64,000 nt of DNA from Haloferax sp. Q22 (GTDB lineage Archaea; Halobacteriota; Halobacteria; Halobacteriales; Haloferacaceae), in contig NZ_LOEP01000007.1 of the NCBI RefSeq assembly GCF_001482285.1, positions 1 through 64,000 of the forward strand, written 5' to 3'. Of this stretch, positions 34,748 to 43,530 are shown one piece after another. The number at the start of each line of letters is the position of its first letter. Positions within the stretch are counted from its first letter, which is position 1. Below the pieces are notes generated by a model. The model was not told the origin of the DNA. It made no database searches and saw only the letters and a list, made by a program, of their open reading frames with translations. The translations under genes were made by a program, and so were the position numbers.

Positions 34748-35093
34748 CGCGGCCGCGTCGCTGGCGGATTGTTACTGCTTAGACATCGCTGGGGTTGGAC
34801 ATCGCTCGGGTCAGTCTGTTCGATTTCGAGCGCGCGCGACACGGACCGGCGGCTCTCGGATGTGAGTTTCGTGAGAAAGGGATAGGCAGCCGCACGGGAG
34901 CGGCCCGCGCGGCAAATGCCGCCCTAGATTGGTCCCCGCTGACGCTTCGGCCCTCCAAAGCGAAGCGTCACCTGAATGGAGTGCGGCGAGATACTTAAAC
35001 GTGCCGCCATTCGTCCAAAACCGCCGCAGGCGGGCGATTCGAGGGCGCTCGCGACGCAACGGGCTTTTCTCCCGTCGGGACCTTCGTCCGGTC
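34748..35093. other. 346-bp gene-free interval with strong hairpins
   Basis: Contains TGACGCTTCG (34940-34949) facing CGAAGCGTCA (34961-34970), a perfect 10-bp stem, just after a second stem GCGGCA-AAT-GCCGC near 34908-34922. A direct repeat of GACATCGCT lies near 34782-34807. TATA-like GATACTTAAACG is at about 34988-34999 and a closer CTTTTC box at about 35064-35069, upstream of the next gene. It may encode a small structured RNA, or these are the transducer terminator and the next promoter. Confidence 0.4.
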
Positions 35094-35591
35094 ATGAGCG
35101 AAGACGACATCCCCGGTCGGGTCCGCCGCGCGTTCGGCGACCACGGGTCGTTCGAACCGGTCGACGACCGCACCTTCGAGTCCGTGACGACGCCGTTCGA
35201 CGGCACCGTCAGCGTCGCGGCGCAGGAGAGCGGCCACGTCAAGTTCGGCGTGGAGGTCCGCGTCCCGATGCTCTCGGCGGTCGCCGACGACGTGGCACCC
35301 GTCGTCGAAGACGGCTGGTACGAGACGTTCGAACTCCGCCTCGAAGACGTGAACGGCGTCGTCGCCGGCGACCACGACCTCGAACCCGACGTGACTCGCG
35401 CGGGCGACGAGGCGGTCGTCCGGGCGAGTTTCGCCGACATCAACGAGCGCCGCGGCGTCGACGACGCCGGCGCGGTCATCGACTACGTCGAAGGCACGTT
35501 CGTCGAGGGAATCATCCCCGGCTACGACTACGGCGAACCGGTGACGAGTCTCATCCAGAGCGCGCGGGACACCGCTGGCGCGGGCTTCTGA
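35094..35591 (+). CDS. DUF5813-like haloarchaeal protein
   Basis: 165 aa, acidic, soluble. 'RVRRAFGDHGSFEPVDDRTF' and 'VEDGWYETFELRLEDVNGVV' fit a conserved haloarchaeal family I recall as DUF5813; function unknown. 'RASFADINERRGVDDAGAVIDY' is a helical C-terminal part. The CTTTTC box about 27 bases before the ATG at 35094 supports this start. Confidence 0.75.
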   Translation: MSEDDIPGRVRRAFGDHGSFEPVDDRTFESVTTPFDGTVSVAAQESGHVKFGVEVRVPMLSAVADDVAPVVEDGWYETFELRLEDVNGVVAGDHDLEPDVTRAGDEAVVRASFADINERRGVDDAGAVIDYVEGTFVEGIIPGYDYGEPVTSLIQSARDTAGAGF

Positions 35592-35635
35592 GGAACAGCC
35601 GTTTAGGTTTAGAGACGCGCGGACTGCGCGCCGCC

Positions 35636-35872
35636 TCAGTCCATCGCGATGTACGTCTGGGTGTCTTCGATGCCCGACACCGACTGGATGCCGCCCGCGA
35701 TGTCCTTCACGTCGGCGGGGGTGTCCACCTCGACTTTCACGATGAAGTCCACGTCGCCGGCGACAATGTGGGCGCTGACGATGCCGTCCGAGACGGCCAA
35801 CAGCTCCTGTTTCAGCTGGTCGATGCCGTCCGAGACGGGCGCGGCCTTGACCATGATGTAGGCGTAGACCAT
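35636..35872 (-). CDS. Stand-alone RAM (Lrp/AsnC ligand-binding) domain protein
   Basis: 78 aa. Only the effector domain, without the winged helix: 'MVYAYIMVKAAPVSDGID', 'VSAHIVAGDVDFIVKVEV' and 'GIEDTQTYIAMD' are the RAM blocks. Such proteins form oligomers binding small ligands, often amino acids. Starts two bases after the trkA stop, so it is in the trkA operon. A paralogue lies on the other side of trkA. Confidence 0.85.
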   Translation of the reverse strand: MVYAYIMVKAAPVSDGIDQLKQELLAVSDGIVSAHIVAGDVDFIVKVEVDTPADVKDIAGGIQSVSGIEDTQTYIAMD

Positions 35873-35874
35873 CG

Positions 35875-36558
35875 TCACGCACCTCCCGCCGCGGTGACGA
35901 CCTCGTCGCCGACGAGCAGCTGTCGCACGTCGTTGAGCACGTCGAAGTCCGCGAGGACGGCCACGCGGTCGCCCGTCTCCAGCGAGTCGTCGGAAAGCGG
36001 GATTCCCATCGGACCGTCTTTCTTCCCGAACGCGAGGACGCGGGCGTTCGCTGGGAGCGCAACCTCCTCGATACTGTAGCCGTTCATCGGCGACTCCTCC
36101 GTCACCGTTACGAGGATGACCTGCAGGTGTTGAGCGATGTCGGCGATGGCGCGGATAGACCCGCCGAGCAGCGCGTTCTTCGCGCCGATAGCGCCGAGGC
36201 GCTCGGGGTAGACGATTTCGTCTACCTCCTTCGCGTACTTCTGGTACACCTCCTCGCGGTAGTCCTCGTCGACCCGGAGCACCGTCCGACAGCCGAAGTG
36301 CTTGCCGATCATGCAGGCCGCGAAGTTCACGTTGAGGTCGGCGGTGAGCGCGCCGAGGGCGTCGGCCGCCTCGATACCGGCGTCGACGAGCACCTCCTCG
36401 CGGGAGCCGTCGCCTTCGACCACGTCGAAGTCTGCTTCGCGGGCCCGTTTGACCCGGTCGCGGTCCAACTCCACCAGGACGATGTCGTGGCCCTCCTCGC
36501 GGAGGACGCGAGCGGTGCGCAGCCCAACCCGTCCAGCACCAATGATAACGAACCGCAT
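35875..36558 (-). CDS. trkA: TrkA K+ uptake regulatory subunit
   Basis: 227 aa. RCK_N domain with NAD-binding 'FVIIGAGRVGLRTARVL' at 2-18 and 'VEGDGSREEVL', then an RCK_C (TrkA-C) domain from about 145 ('NGYSIEEVALPANARVLAF'). Gates a membrane TrkH-type K+ channel, which is not in this window. Operon with a RAM-domain gene downstream and divergent from a second one. Confidence 0.9.
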   Translation of the reverse strand: MRFVIIGAGRVGLRTARVLREEGHDIVLVELDRDRVKRAREADFDVVEGDGSREEVLVDAGIEAADALGALTADLNVNFAACMIGKHFGCRTVLRVDEDYREEVYQKYAKEVDEIVYPERLGAIGAKNALLGGSIRAIADIAQHLQVILVTVTEESPMNGYSIEEVALPANARVLAFGKKDGPMGIPLSDDSLETGDRVAVLADFDVLNDVRQLLVGDEVVTAAGGA

Positions 36559-36666
36559 GATAGAGTGGTATGTCGGCGGAGGCAAATAACCTTCCCCCGA
36601 TTCGACCGAAGGGGCCGCGCTCGGTCGAAGCAAGGCTTTTGACGACCGTGGTAGAATATATCACGC

Positions 36667-36900
36667 ATGGTTCACGCGTTCATCATGGTGAAGACCGGAG
36701 CCGGCGAGTCGGAACAGCTTCTCGGTCCTATCCGCGACTTCGAGACGGTGACGGAGGCGCACATCGTCGCGGGCGCGTACGACATCATCGCCGAGGTCGA
36801 CACCGACGCGGTCTACGAAGTGCTGAAGACGGCGTCGAGCCGCGTCCAGAGCTTAGAGGGCGTCGCCGACACGAAGACGTACATCTCGCTGGACGACTGA
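36667..36900 (+). CDS. Stand-alone RAM (Lrp/AsnC ligand-binding) domain protein
   Basis: 77 aa, paralogue of the one at 35636: 'MVHAFIMVKTGAGESEQLL', 'EAHIVAGAYDIIAEVDTD' and 'VADTKTYISLDD'. Divergent from trkA with a 108-base shared upstream region holding GTAGAATATATC (36650-36661), an AT-rich box. The two RAM proteins may sense the same effector, or form a hetero-oligomer tied to TrkA; that is inference. Confidence 0.87.
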   Translation: MVHAFIMVKTGAGESEQLLGPIRDFETVTEAHIVAGAYDIIAEVDTDAVYEVLKTASSRVQSLEGVADTKTYISLDD

Positions 36901-36912
36901 GGGACTGCGCGC

Positions 36913-37959
36913 TCAGCGCTCGATGTCGAACGGCCCGTTGCGCTCGACGAACGCGACGTGTTCCTCGCGCTGGCGGGCGAGCTCCGGCGGCAGTTCCTCG
37001 TAGACGTTGTCGAACAGTTCGTCGGTCCCCGGTTCGGGCGTCGCCTCGGCGCGCTCAACGGCCTCGCGCAGTTCCTCGTCGGCGTCGTCACGCATGGCGT
37101 CGAGCGCCGCGTCGTCGACGACCTCCTGCTCGCGGCAGAACGACTCGAAGCGGTCGAGGGGGTCGCGCGTCCGCCACTCGGGGAGTTCCGGGTCGTCGTC
37201 GCGGTAGCGTGAGGGGTCGTCGGCGGTCGTGTGTGGGCCCTGTCGGTAGGTGAGGCTCTCGATGAGCACCGGCTCGCCGGCGCGGGCCTTCTCGAAGCCG
37301 CGCTCGACGGCCTCCCTGACGGCGAGGGGGTCGTTGCCATCGACCTGCATGCCGTCCATCCCATAGGCGTCGGCCTTCGCCGCGATGGACTCACTGGCGG
37401 TCTGGCGCTCGCGGGGGAGCGAAATCGCCCAGCCGTTGTTCTCGCAGAAGAAGACGACCGGCGCGTCGAAGACGCCCGCGAAGTTCAGCCCCTCGTGGAA
37501 GTCGCCCTCGGAGGTCGCGCCGTCGCCGAAGCAGACCAGCGCCCCGTAGTCGTCGCCGCGGTAGTTCGCGGCCATGCCGACGCCGGCGGCGTGGGGAATC
37601 TGGCTTCCGATGGGGACCGCCTGCGGGAACACTGGCACGTCGTGGTCCGAGTCGTACTCGGCGTGACCGCGCCGAAAGAGGAGGATGTCGCTCGGCGGCA
37701 CGCCGCGGGCGAGTTGGAGGGCGTTCGACCGGTAGGTCGGCAGCAACACGTCGTCGTCGCGCATGGCGTGGGCGGCCCCGATTTGAGAGGCCTCCTGTCC
37801 GCGGAACGGCGGGTAGCCGCTCATCCATCCGCGTCGCTGGAGGGCGAGTGCACGCTCGTCGAACCGTCGCGCTCGAATCATGTCGCGGAGGGCGGCGCGG
37901 GCGTCGTCTGCGGTGAAACCCGTGTCGTCCAGCCCGCGCTCTGCGATGAGTCGGTGCAT
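36913..37959 (-). CDS. Thiamine-dependent 2-oxo acid dehydrogenase E1 alpha-type subunit
   Basis: 348 aa. Decarboxylates a 2-oxo acid with thiamine diphosphate. Motif 'CFGDGATSEGDFHEGLNFAG' to 'FFCENNGWAIS' is the ThDP-binding GDG-x(~25)-NN element. 'YPPFRGQEASQIGAAHAM' and 'PTYRSNALQLARG' are E1-alpha blocks. No E1-beta, E2 or E3 gene adjoins, which is unusual for this complex. Acts with a distant beta subunit, or on its own. Confidence 0.88.
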   Translation of the reverse strand: MHRLIAERGLDDTGFTADDARAALRDMIRARRFDERALALQRRGWMSGYPPFRGQEASQIGAAHAMRDDDVLLPTYRSNALQLARGVPPSDILLFRRGHAEYDSDHDVPVFPQAVPIGSQIPHAAGVGMAANYRGDDYGALVCFGDGATSEGDFHEGLNFAGVFDAPVVFFCENNGWAISLPRERQTASESIAAKADAYGMDGMQVDGNDPLAVREAVERGFEKARAGEPVLIESLTYRQGPHTTADDPSRYRDDDPELPEWRTRDPLDRFESFCREQEVVDDAALDAMRDDADEELREAVERAEATPEPGTDELFDNVYEELPPELARQREEHVAFVERNGPFDIER

Positions 37960-38099
37960 GGCGGTGAGTCACGGTCCTTCGTGATAAACGTCACCCGTCC
38001 GCGGGGTCGCCCCCGGCGGGCGGTTCGACCGACTGCGGCGTGGGTCGAGCGGGTCGCCGAGAGCGACAGGCCAAAGACCACCGCCTCCATAGGTCGGCT

Positions 38100-38420
38100 A
38101 TGGTCTCGGTGGTCAACCTCGTGCTCATGGGCGCGGTCATCGCCCTCCACACGCTCATCGCGGCGGTTATGACCCGCTTTTTCCGCCTTCGACTGAAGAC
38201 GCAGTGGGGCTACATCCTGTACGCCCTGTTTCTGATTCCGCTCGTGCTGTTCGTCTCGACGCTGGTGTTCTCCGGCGTGTTCGGCATCGGCGTTGACCTC
38301 GGCAGCCCCACCGCGGCACTCGGCGTCATGATAGGGATGCCGCTGGCGCTCGGGTTCACTATCGACACGCTCTACGTCCCGCCACCGGAGGAGTACGAGA
38401 ACCTCCCGAACTCGCGGTGA
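38100..38420 (+). CDS. Small integral membrane protein
   Basis: 106 aa. Three hydrophobic segments about 4-26 ('VVNLVLMGAVIALHTLIAAV'), 39-62 ('ILYALFLIPLVLFVSTLVF') and 73-92, then a soluble tail 'VPPPEEYENLPNSR'. A conserved-looking haloarchaeal membrane protein without recognised function. Convergent with tmk. Confidence 0.75.
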   Translation: MVSVVNLVLMGAVIALHTLIAAVMTRFFRLRLKTQWGYILYALFLIPLVLFVSTLVFSGVFGIGVDLGSPTAALGVMIGMPLALGFTIDTLYVPPPEEYENLPNSR

Positions 38421-38439
38421 GGCGTGAGCCGTTCGGTGC

Positions 38440-39033
38440 CTAGTTCTCCGCGAGAATCGCTTCGAGCGCCGCCTCGACGGCGTCGAGCACGTCCTCGGGC
38501 GACTGCGTCGCGTCGACGCGGACGAACCGCTCCGGTTCGGCTTCGATGAGTCGCTCGTAGTTGGCGCGCACGTCCGCGAGATACGCCGCCTGTTCGAACT
38601 TGTTCGTCGCACCGCTGCGCGCGGCGGCCGTCTCGGGGTCTACGTCGAGGTAGATAGTCTTGTCCGGCGGCCGAGTGAACGCCGTGTGGATTCCTCTGAT
38701 GTATTCCATCGGGCGTCTGAGGTCGCTGTCGCGGAGCGAGGCGGCCTGATAGGCGTACCGCGAGTCGGAGTAGCGGTCGGAGATGATGAGGTCGCCGTCG
38801 GCGAGGGCCGGACGGACGACCCGCGAGAGGTGGTCCGCGTGGTCGGCGGTGAAGAGGAACAGCGTGGCGAGCGGGTCGGCGTCGTCGTCGGCGATAGCGC
38901 GGTTGACGGCCTCTCCGTACCACGAATCCGATGTGGGCTCGCGCGTGAAGACGGCGTCGGGGTACGCGTCGTGCAGCGCCTCCCAGACGGTCGTCTTTCC
39001 GCTCCCGTCGAGCCCTTCGAGCGTGACGAGCAT
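38440..39033 (-). CDS. tmk: Thymidylate kinase
   Basis: 197 aa. Phosphorylates dTMP to dTDP. P-loop '[13 protein letters not shown]' (4-16), '[19 protein letters not shown]', DR(Y/H) motif '[15 protein letters not shown]', and a LID region '[14 protein letters not shown]'. Length is normal for the family. Starts directly before the conserved strand. Confidence 0.93.
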   Translation of the reverse strand: MLVTLEGLDGSGKTTVWEALHDAYPDAVFTREPTSDSWYGEAVNRAIADDDADPLATLFLFTADHADHLSRVVRPALADGDLIISDRYSDSRYAYQAASLRDSDLRRPMEYIRGIHTAFTRPPDKTIYLDVDPETAAARSGATNKFEQAAYLADVRANYERLIEAEPERFVRVDATQSPEDVLDAVEAALEAILAEN

Positions 39034-39118
39034 ACCCTACCAACTCGGCGCTCCGGAAAAAGCGCGCCGAAGCGAGCCGCCACAATGATAATGTCAACGC
39101 AAACCGATACGTGTACTA

Positions 39119-39364
39119 GTGCCTCCCACCTGCGAGTGGTGGGACGACCTCCTTCCGAACGAAAAGCAGTACAGCGTCGTCCGATTCGACGAGCGCGTTT
39201 CCCCGACCGACGCGTCGTTCGCGACGAAGCAGCACGAGGTCGACCACCCGAGCGATGCTCCCGACGAGTGCCCCGAGGCGGCCGAAGAGCTCGTCGTCTA
39301 CGACCGAGTCGGTCGGATGGTAAAGCGCACCGACGGCTCGGTCGCGCCCTCGGTTCTCTTCTGA
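39119..39364 (+). CDS. Small conserved haloarchaeal protein
   Basis: 81 aa from GTG. 'CEWWDDLLPNEKQYSVVRFDERV' at the start, 'DECPEAAEELVVYDRVGRMVKR' in the second half. No membrane helix. Coding-like codon bias. Two cysteines (C5 and C51 by count). The start is uncertain. Function unknown; divergent from tmk. Confidence 0.62.
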   Translation: MPPTCEWWDDLLPNEKQYSVVRFDERVSPTDASFATKQHEVDHPSDAPDECPEAAEELVVYDRVGRMVKRTDGSVAPSVLF

Positions 39365-39505
39365 GCGGGTCGGGAAGCCGTCGCCGCGGGCCGGATAGTC
39401 GAACACGCCCGTTCGACCGGAACGTCGTTCCCATCGGAGCGTTCCCCGGCGAAATCGACCTCTATCCCCCGTTAGCTTTACCCTCATTCCGCCGAATATT
39501 ACGCC

Positions 39506-40411
39506 ATGAAAGTCCTTGTCCTCGGCGGAACCGGTTTCGTCGGTACCAACCTCTGCCGCGAGCTGCAGTCGCGGGGACACAGCGTGACCGCGATGTCGCG
39601 GAGTCCGAACAGCGAGGACCTCCCCGACGGCGTCGAGAAGGCGATGGGGGACGTGACGGACTACGACTCCATCGCGGGCGCGTTCGAGGGGAAAGACGCT
39701 GTCGTGAACCTCGTCGCGCTCTCACCGCTTTTCAAACCGGACGGCGGCTACCGGATGCACGACATCGTCAACTGGCAGGGCACCGAAAACGTCGTAAAGG
39801 CCGCCGAATCGCACGGCGTGTCGCGACTCGTTCAGATGAGCGCCCTCGACGCGGACCCCGACGCCGATACGGCGTACATCCGCTCGAAAGGCAAGGCCGA
39901 GAACGCGGTGAAGTCGTCGTCGCTGGACTGGACGATTTTCCGGCCGTCGATTATCTTCGGCGACGGCGCGGAGATTATCTCGTTCACGAAGCGGCTCAAG
40001 GGAATGTTCGCGCCCGGCGTCCCCCTGTATCCACTTCCGGGGAACGGGAAGACGCGCTTCCAGCCCATCTGGATCGACGACCTGACCCCGATGTTCGGTC
40101 AGGCGCTCGAAGACGACAGACACATCGGAGAGACCTACGAAATCGGCGGCCCCGAGGTGATTACGCTCCGCGAGCTGACCGAGATGGTCTACGAGTCGGA
40201 GGGCAAGTCCATCACCATCGTCCCACTCCCGATGCCGCTGGCCCAAGTCGGACTCACCGTTCTCGGGGCGGTCCCGGGGTTCCCGATGGGCGCAGACCAG
40301 TATCGGTCGCTCAAGATTGACAGCACGGTCCGAGACAACGATGCGGGGGCCTTCGGCGTCGACACGTCGTCGATGAAAACGTTCGAACGCTACCTCGCCG
40401 AACGAAACTGA
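39506..40411 (+). CDS. NAD(P)-binding protein, complex I NDUFA9-like SDR
   Basis: 301 aa. Atypical extended SDR: 'VLVLGGTGFVGTNLCREL' (3-20) is the NAD(P) loop, with 'NLVALSPLFKP', 'LVQMSALDADPDADTAYIRSK' and 'WTIFRPSIIFGDG'. Related to the 39-kDa NADH dehydrogenase-associated subunit. No complex I genes nearby, so its role is not defined. TTTACCC/TATTACG AT-rich DNA upstream near 39477-39500. Confidence 0.87.
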   Translation: MKVLVLGGTGFVGTNLCRELQSRGHSVTAMSRSPNSEDLPDGVEKAMGDVTDYDSIAGAFEGKDAVVNLVALSPLFKPDGGYRMHDIVNWQGTENVVKAAESHGVSRLVQMSALDADPDADTAYIRSKGKAENAVKSSSLDWTIFRPSIIFGDGAEIISFTKRLKGMFAPGVPLYPLPGNGKTRFQPIWIDDLTPMFGQALEDDRHIGETYEIGGPEVITLRELTEMVYESEGKSITIVPLPMPLAQVGLTVLGAVPGFPMGADQYRSLKIDSTVRDNDAGAFGVDTSSMKTFERYLAERN

Positions 40412-40622
40412 CGGAGAGTTAACCGTTCATCGAGGTTAGGAGGGTATGAACCGCGGCTCATTTCGCCGGTTTCAGGGGCTATCACGCTATAATGACTGAT
40501 TAACACCTGTTCTGAGTCGCCGTTTTTCGGCGATAATCTGACGCTGGGAATACACTTCCTCATCACAACGCTTATGTCTGCGTTCGTACTGCAATTCACG
40601 CAATGGCGAGGGGACCGAACCT

Positions 40623-41810
40623 ATGAAGCTCGCAATGATCGGATTCGGGCAAGCCGGGGGAAAAGTAGTCGACAAGTTCGTCGAGTACGACCGGGAACGC
40701 AACGCTGGAATCGTCCGCGCTGCGGTCGCTGTAAACTCCGCGAAAGCTGACTTGCTCGGACTGAAGAACATCCCGAAGGACCAGCGCGTCCTCATCGGCC
40801 AGTCCCGCGTGAAGGGACATGGCGTCGGTGCGGACAACGAACTCGGTGCCGAAATCGCCGAGGAGGACATCGACGAGGTACAGGGTGCCATCGACAGCAT
40901 CCCTGTCCACGAAGTCGACGCCTTCCTCGTCGTGTCCGGGCTCGGTGGCGGCACCGGCTCCGGCGGCGCGCCGGTCCTCGCGAAACACCTCAAGCGCATC
41001 TACACCGAACCCGTCTACGGCATCGGCATCCTGCCGGGGTCCGACGAGGGTGGCATCTACACGCTCAACGCCGCGCGCTCCTTCCAGACGTTCGTCCGCG
41101 AGGTCGACAACCTCCTCGTGTTCGACAACGACGCCTGGCGGAAAACCGGCGAGTCGGTACAGGGGGGGTACGACGAGATCAACGAGGAGATCGTCAACCG
41201 ATTCGGCGTGCTCTTCGGCGCCGGCGAGGTCAAAGACGGACAAGAGGTCGCGGAGTCCGTCGTCGACTCGTCGGAGATTATCAACACGCTCGCCGGCGGC
41301 GGCGTCTCGACGGTCGGCTACGCCTCCGAGGGCGTCGAACCGCGGAAGAACAAGGGCGGCGGCCTCCTGTCCCGGCTGACGGGTGGCGACGAGCCCGACG
41401 ACAACCTCGACACCGCACACACAACCAACCGAATCACGAGCCTCGTTCGCAAGGCCGCGCTCGGTCGACTCACGCTCCCGTGTGAGATCGAAGGCGCGGA
41501 GCGCGCGCTGCTCGTTCTCGCTGGTCCGCCGGAGCATCTGAACCGGAAAGGCATAGAGCGCGGGCGGAAGTGGATCGAGGAGCAGACCGGTTCCATGGAA
41601 GTTCGCGGCGGCGACTACCCGATTCCGGGCGCGGGGAAGGTGGCGAGTGTCATCCTCCTGTCGGGCGTGACGAACGTCCCGCGCATCAAGGAGCTGCAGC
41701 AGGTCGCCATCGAAGCGCAGGATAACATCGAAGAGATCCGTCAAGAGAGCGATTCGAATCTGGAGAACCTCATAAACGATGACGAAGACGAACTGGAGTC
41801 GCTTTTCTAA
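40623..41810 (+). CDS. cetZ1: CetZ1 tubulin/FtsZ-superfamily GTPase
   Basis: 395 aa. Controls cell shape (rod formation, motility) in Haloferax volcanii. GTP loop 'SGLGGGTGSGG' (105-115) as in FtsZ/tubulin, N-terminal 'MIGFGQAGGKVVDKFVEYD', and acidic C-terminal tail 'LINDDEDELESLF'. Sequence appears nearly the same as H. volcanii CetZ1, from memory. GAGGGG at 40608-40613 is a ribosome site ten bases before the ATG. The 3' end overlaps the next gene by 32 bases, in another frame. Confidence 0.96.
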   Translation: MKLAMIGFGQAGGKVVDKFVEYDRERNAGIVRAAVAVNSAKADLLGLKNIPKDQRVLIGQSRVKGHGVGADNELGAEIAEEDIDEVQGAIDSIPVHEVDAFLVVSGLGGGTGSGGAPVLAKHLKRIYTEPVYGIGILPGSDEGGIYTLNAARSFQTFVREVDNLLVFDNDAWRKTGESVQGGYDEINEEIVNRFGVLFGAGEVKDGQEVAESVVDSSEIINTLAGGGVSTVGYASEGVEPRKNKGGGLLSRLTGGDEPDDNLDTAHTTNRITSLVRKAALGRLTLPCEIEGAERALLVLAGPPEHLNRKGIERGRKWIEEQTGSMEVRGGDYPIPGAGKVASVILLSGVTNVPRIKELQQVAIEAQDNIEEIRQESDSNLENLINDDEDELESLF

Positions 41811-42573
41811 GCTGGCGCTCGCGCTCGTCGTGCTCCTGTCGGCCCTCGCGGGCCCGGCGGGGGCGGTGAGCGTCGCGTCCGAGGACGTTCCCAACGAGGC
41901 GCAGGTCGGTTCACAGGTGACCGCGGCGGCCACCCTCGATGAACTGTACAGGAACCCGCAACTCGAATCGTGGACGCTCGCGGGCGAGACCGACCTGGAA
42001 GACGTGACGTGGACCGTCACGTACTACGACCAGACGGGCGCGAAAGTCGACCAGCAGTCCTTCGACGGGCAGAACTTCAGCGGCGCGCAAGTCGCCGCTG
42101 GCGACGGCACGAGCGAAGTGGAAATCTCCGTGACGGGGACCGTCCCCGAGGTCGAGGCGTACTCCTACGACCCCGCGCAGACGTTCACGCTCATCTCGCT
42201 CGACCAGACCCGCGAAGGTGGCTCCAGTAACGATATCGACACGTGGACGGCCCACCACTACACCGAAGACAGCGCCGCCGCGCGCGCCGAACTCGATAGC
42301 GCACAGGCCGCGATTCAGAGTGCGAGTGGGGCCAACACGCAACAAGCCCAGCAGACGTTCAACAACGCTGTCGAAGCGTTCAACGGCGAAGAGTTCAACC
42401 TCGCGACGAACCTCGCCAACGAGGCCGAGACCAGCGCGAACCAGGCACAGCAGTCGAGTCAGACGACCCAACTGCTCATCTACGCCGCGGGCGGCCTGCT
42501 CGTCGTCGCGCTCATCGCCGGTGGCTTCCTCTACTGGCGGTCCCAGCAGACGACCTACGACAAACTGGGCTGA
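41779..42573 (+). CDS. Secreted, C-terminally membrane-anchored protein coupled to cetZ1
   Basis: 264 aa. Sec-type signal peptide 1-29 ('LALALVVLLSALAGPAGA'). Beta-rich external domain about 30-160, then a helical Gln/Ala/Asn-rich stretch 'AQQTFNNAVEAFNGEEFN', and one TM helix about 231-252 ('LIYAAGGLLVVALIAGGFLY') with a short cytoplasmic tail. Starts within cetZ1 (32-base overlap) and precedes cofC by six bases. Coupled translation suggests a functional link to CetZ1, for example membrane positioning; unproven. Confidence 0.85.
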   Translation: MTKTNWSRFSKLALALVVLLSALAGPAGAVSVASEDVPNEAQVGSQVTAAATLDELYRNPQLESWTLAGETDLEDVTWTVTYYDQTGAKVDQQSFDGQNFSGAQVAAGDGTSEVEISVTGTVPEVEAYSYDPAQTFTLISLDQTREGGSSNDIDTWTAHHYTEDSAAARAELDSAQAAIQSASGANTQQAQQTFNNAVEAFNGEEFNLATNLANEAETSANQAQQSSQTTQLLIYAAGGLLVVALIAGGFLYWRSQQTTYDKLG

Positions 42574-42579
42574 TTCTCA

Positions 42580-43200
42580 GTGCGAGTCGTCGTTCCCTTC
42601 GGGGGACGAACGCCGAAGACCCGACTCGCGCCGTTTTTCGACGCTGACGAGCGACGCGAGTTCGCCGTCTCGATGCTCCGCGACGTGCTCGACGCGATCC
42701 GCGCGGCCGACAGTGACCCGAGCGTCGTCGCTGACGCGCCCGTGTCGGTCGATGCGCCAGTCACTGTCGACGACCGGCCGCTCACTGAGGTCGTCGGCGA
42801 CGAACTCGATGAACTCGGCGGCGACCCGGTCGCGGTCGTCATGGCCGACCTCGCGCTCGCGACACCCGCCGCGCTCGCGCGACTGTTCGAGACCGACGGC
42901 GACGTGGTCGCCGCGCCCGGCCTCGGCGGCGGAACGAACGCGCTCGTCGTCCGTCATCCCGACTTCTCGGTCGACTACCACGGCGCGTCCATCCTCGACC
43001 ACCGGCGCATCGCCCGCGACGCCGGCTGTTCGTTCACGGAGGTGGATTCGATGCGACTCGCCGTCGACGTGGACGAGCCGTCCGACCTCGTCGAAGTACT
43101 CGTCCACGGCGAGGGCCGCGCCCGCGAGTGGCTGGTCGACGCCGGCGTCCGACTCGAACGCGGGTCGGGCAGAGTCGAGGCCGTCCGCGAGCGCCGATAA
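42580..43200 (+). CDS. cofC: 2-phospho-L-lactate guanylyltransferase (F420 synthesis)
   Basis: 206 aa from GTG. Activates 2-phospholactate (or an equivalent phospho-acid) with GTP in coenzyme F420 synthesis. 'VVVPFGGRTPKTRLAPFF' is the nucleotidyltransferase N-terminus; 'VVMADLALATPAAL' and 'APGLGGGTNALVVR' are family blocks. Six bases after the previous stop, so in the cetZ1 operon. cofG follows and cofH lies nearby. Confidence 0.9.
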   Translation: MRVVVPFGGRTPKTRLAPFFDADERREFAVSMLRDVLDAIRAADSDPSVVADAPVSVDAPVTVDDRPLTEVVGDELDELGGDPVAVVMADLALATPAALARLFETDGDVVAAPGLGGGTNALVVRHPDFSVDYHGASILDHRRIARDAGCSFTEVDSMRLAVDVDEPSDLVEVLVHGEGRAREWLVDAGVRLERGSGRVEAVRERR

Positions 43201-43269
43201 GACCTTAATGGTCCACGATAAACATTGACTGGCGCGGTTGTCCGTCTGCCCGGCGGGAACTGAGGCAAC

Positions 43270-43380
43270 GTGCGCCGCGCGCTTCCGCGTCGCGAAGACG
43301 ACGTGGAAGTCGAAGTGGAGTCCGAACGTCGCGACGACGACGCGAGTCACACTCGCAACCAACTCGGGGCGAGCGCCTGA
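43270..43380 (+). CDS. Possible 36-aa charged micro-protein
   Basis: GTG start with GAGG eight bases upstream; begins MRRALPRREDDVEVEVE and is Arg/Glu/Asp-rich. It is the only coding-like signal in the 330-bp gap between cofC and cofG. It may be a leader or chance; conservation would decide. Confidence 0.3.
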   Translation: MRRALPRREDDVEVEVESERRDDDASHTRNQLGASA

Positions 43381-43500
43381 CGGCGCCTCGGACGGGCCGG
43401 AGACGTGTCTGGCACCAACTATCCGGTCCCGAGCTCGACTTCCGTTTTCCTGTCTCTCCGTGCGACCCGACCCGCTGCCGTATCGGCCGCGAGTGACACG

Positions 43501-43506
43501 CTTTTA
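43501..43506 (+). promoter_or_regulatory. TATA-like CTTTTA of cofG
   Basis: Centred about 27 bases before the ATG at 43531, consistent with a leaderless cofG transcript independent of the upstream cetZ1-cofC operon. Confidence 0.5.
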
Positions 43507-43530
43507 GTGGCTCGTCACGCACCGGGAGAT

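Noticed and set aside
34795-34998. 67-codon plus-strand frame in the gap after the transducer
   Set aside because: It crosses the strong hairpin and the TATA region, and has no start signal.
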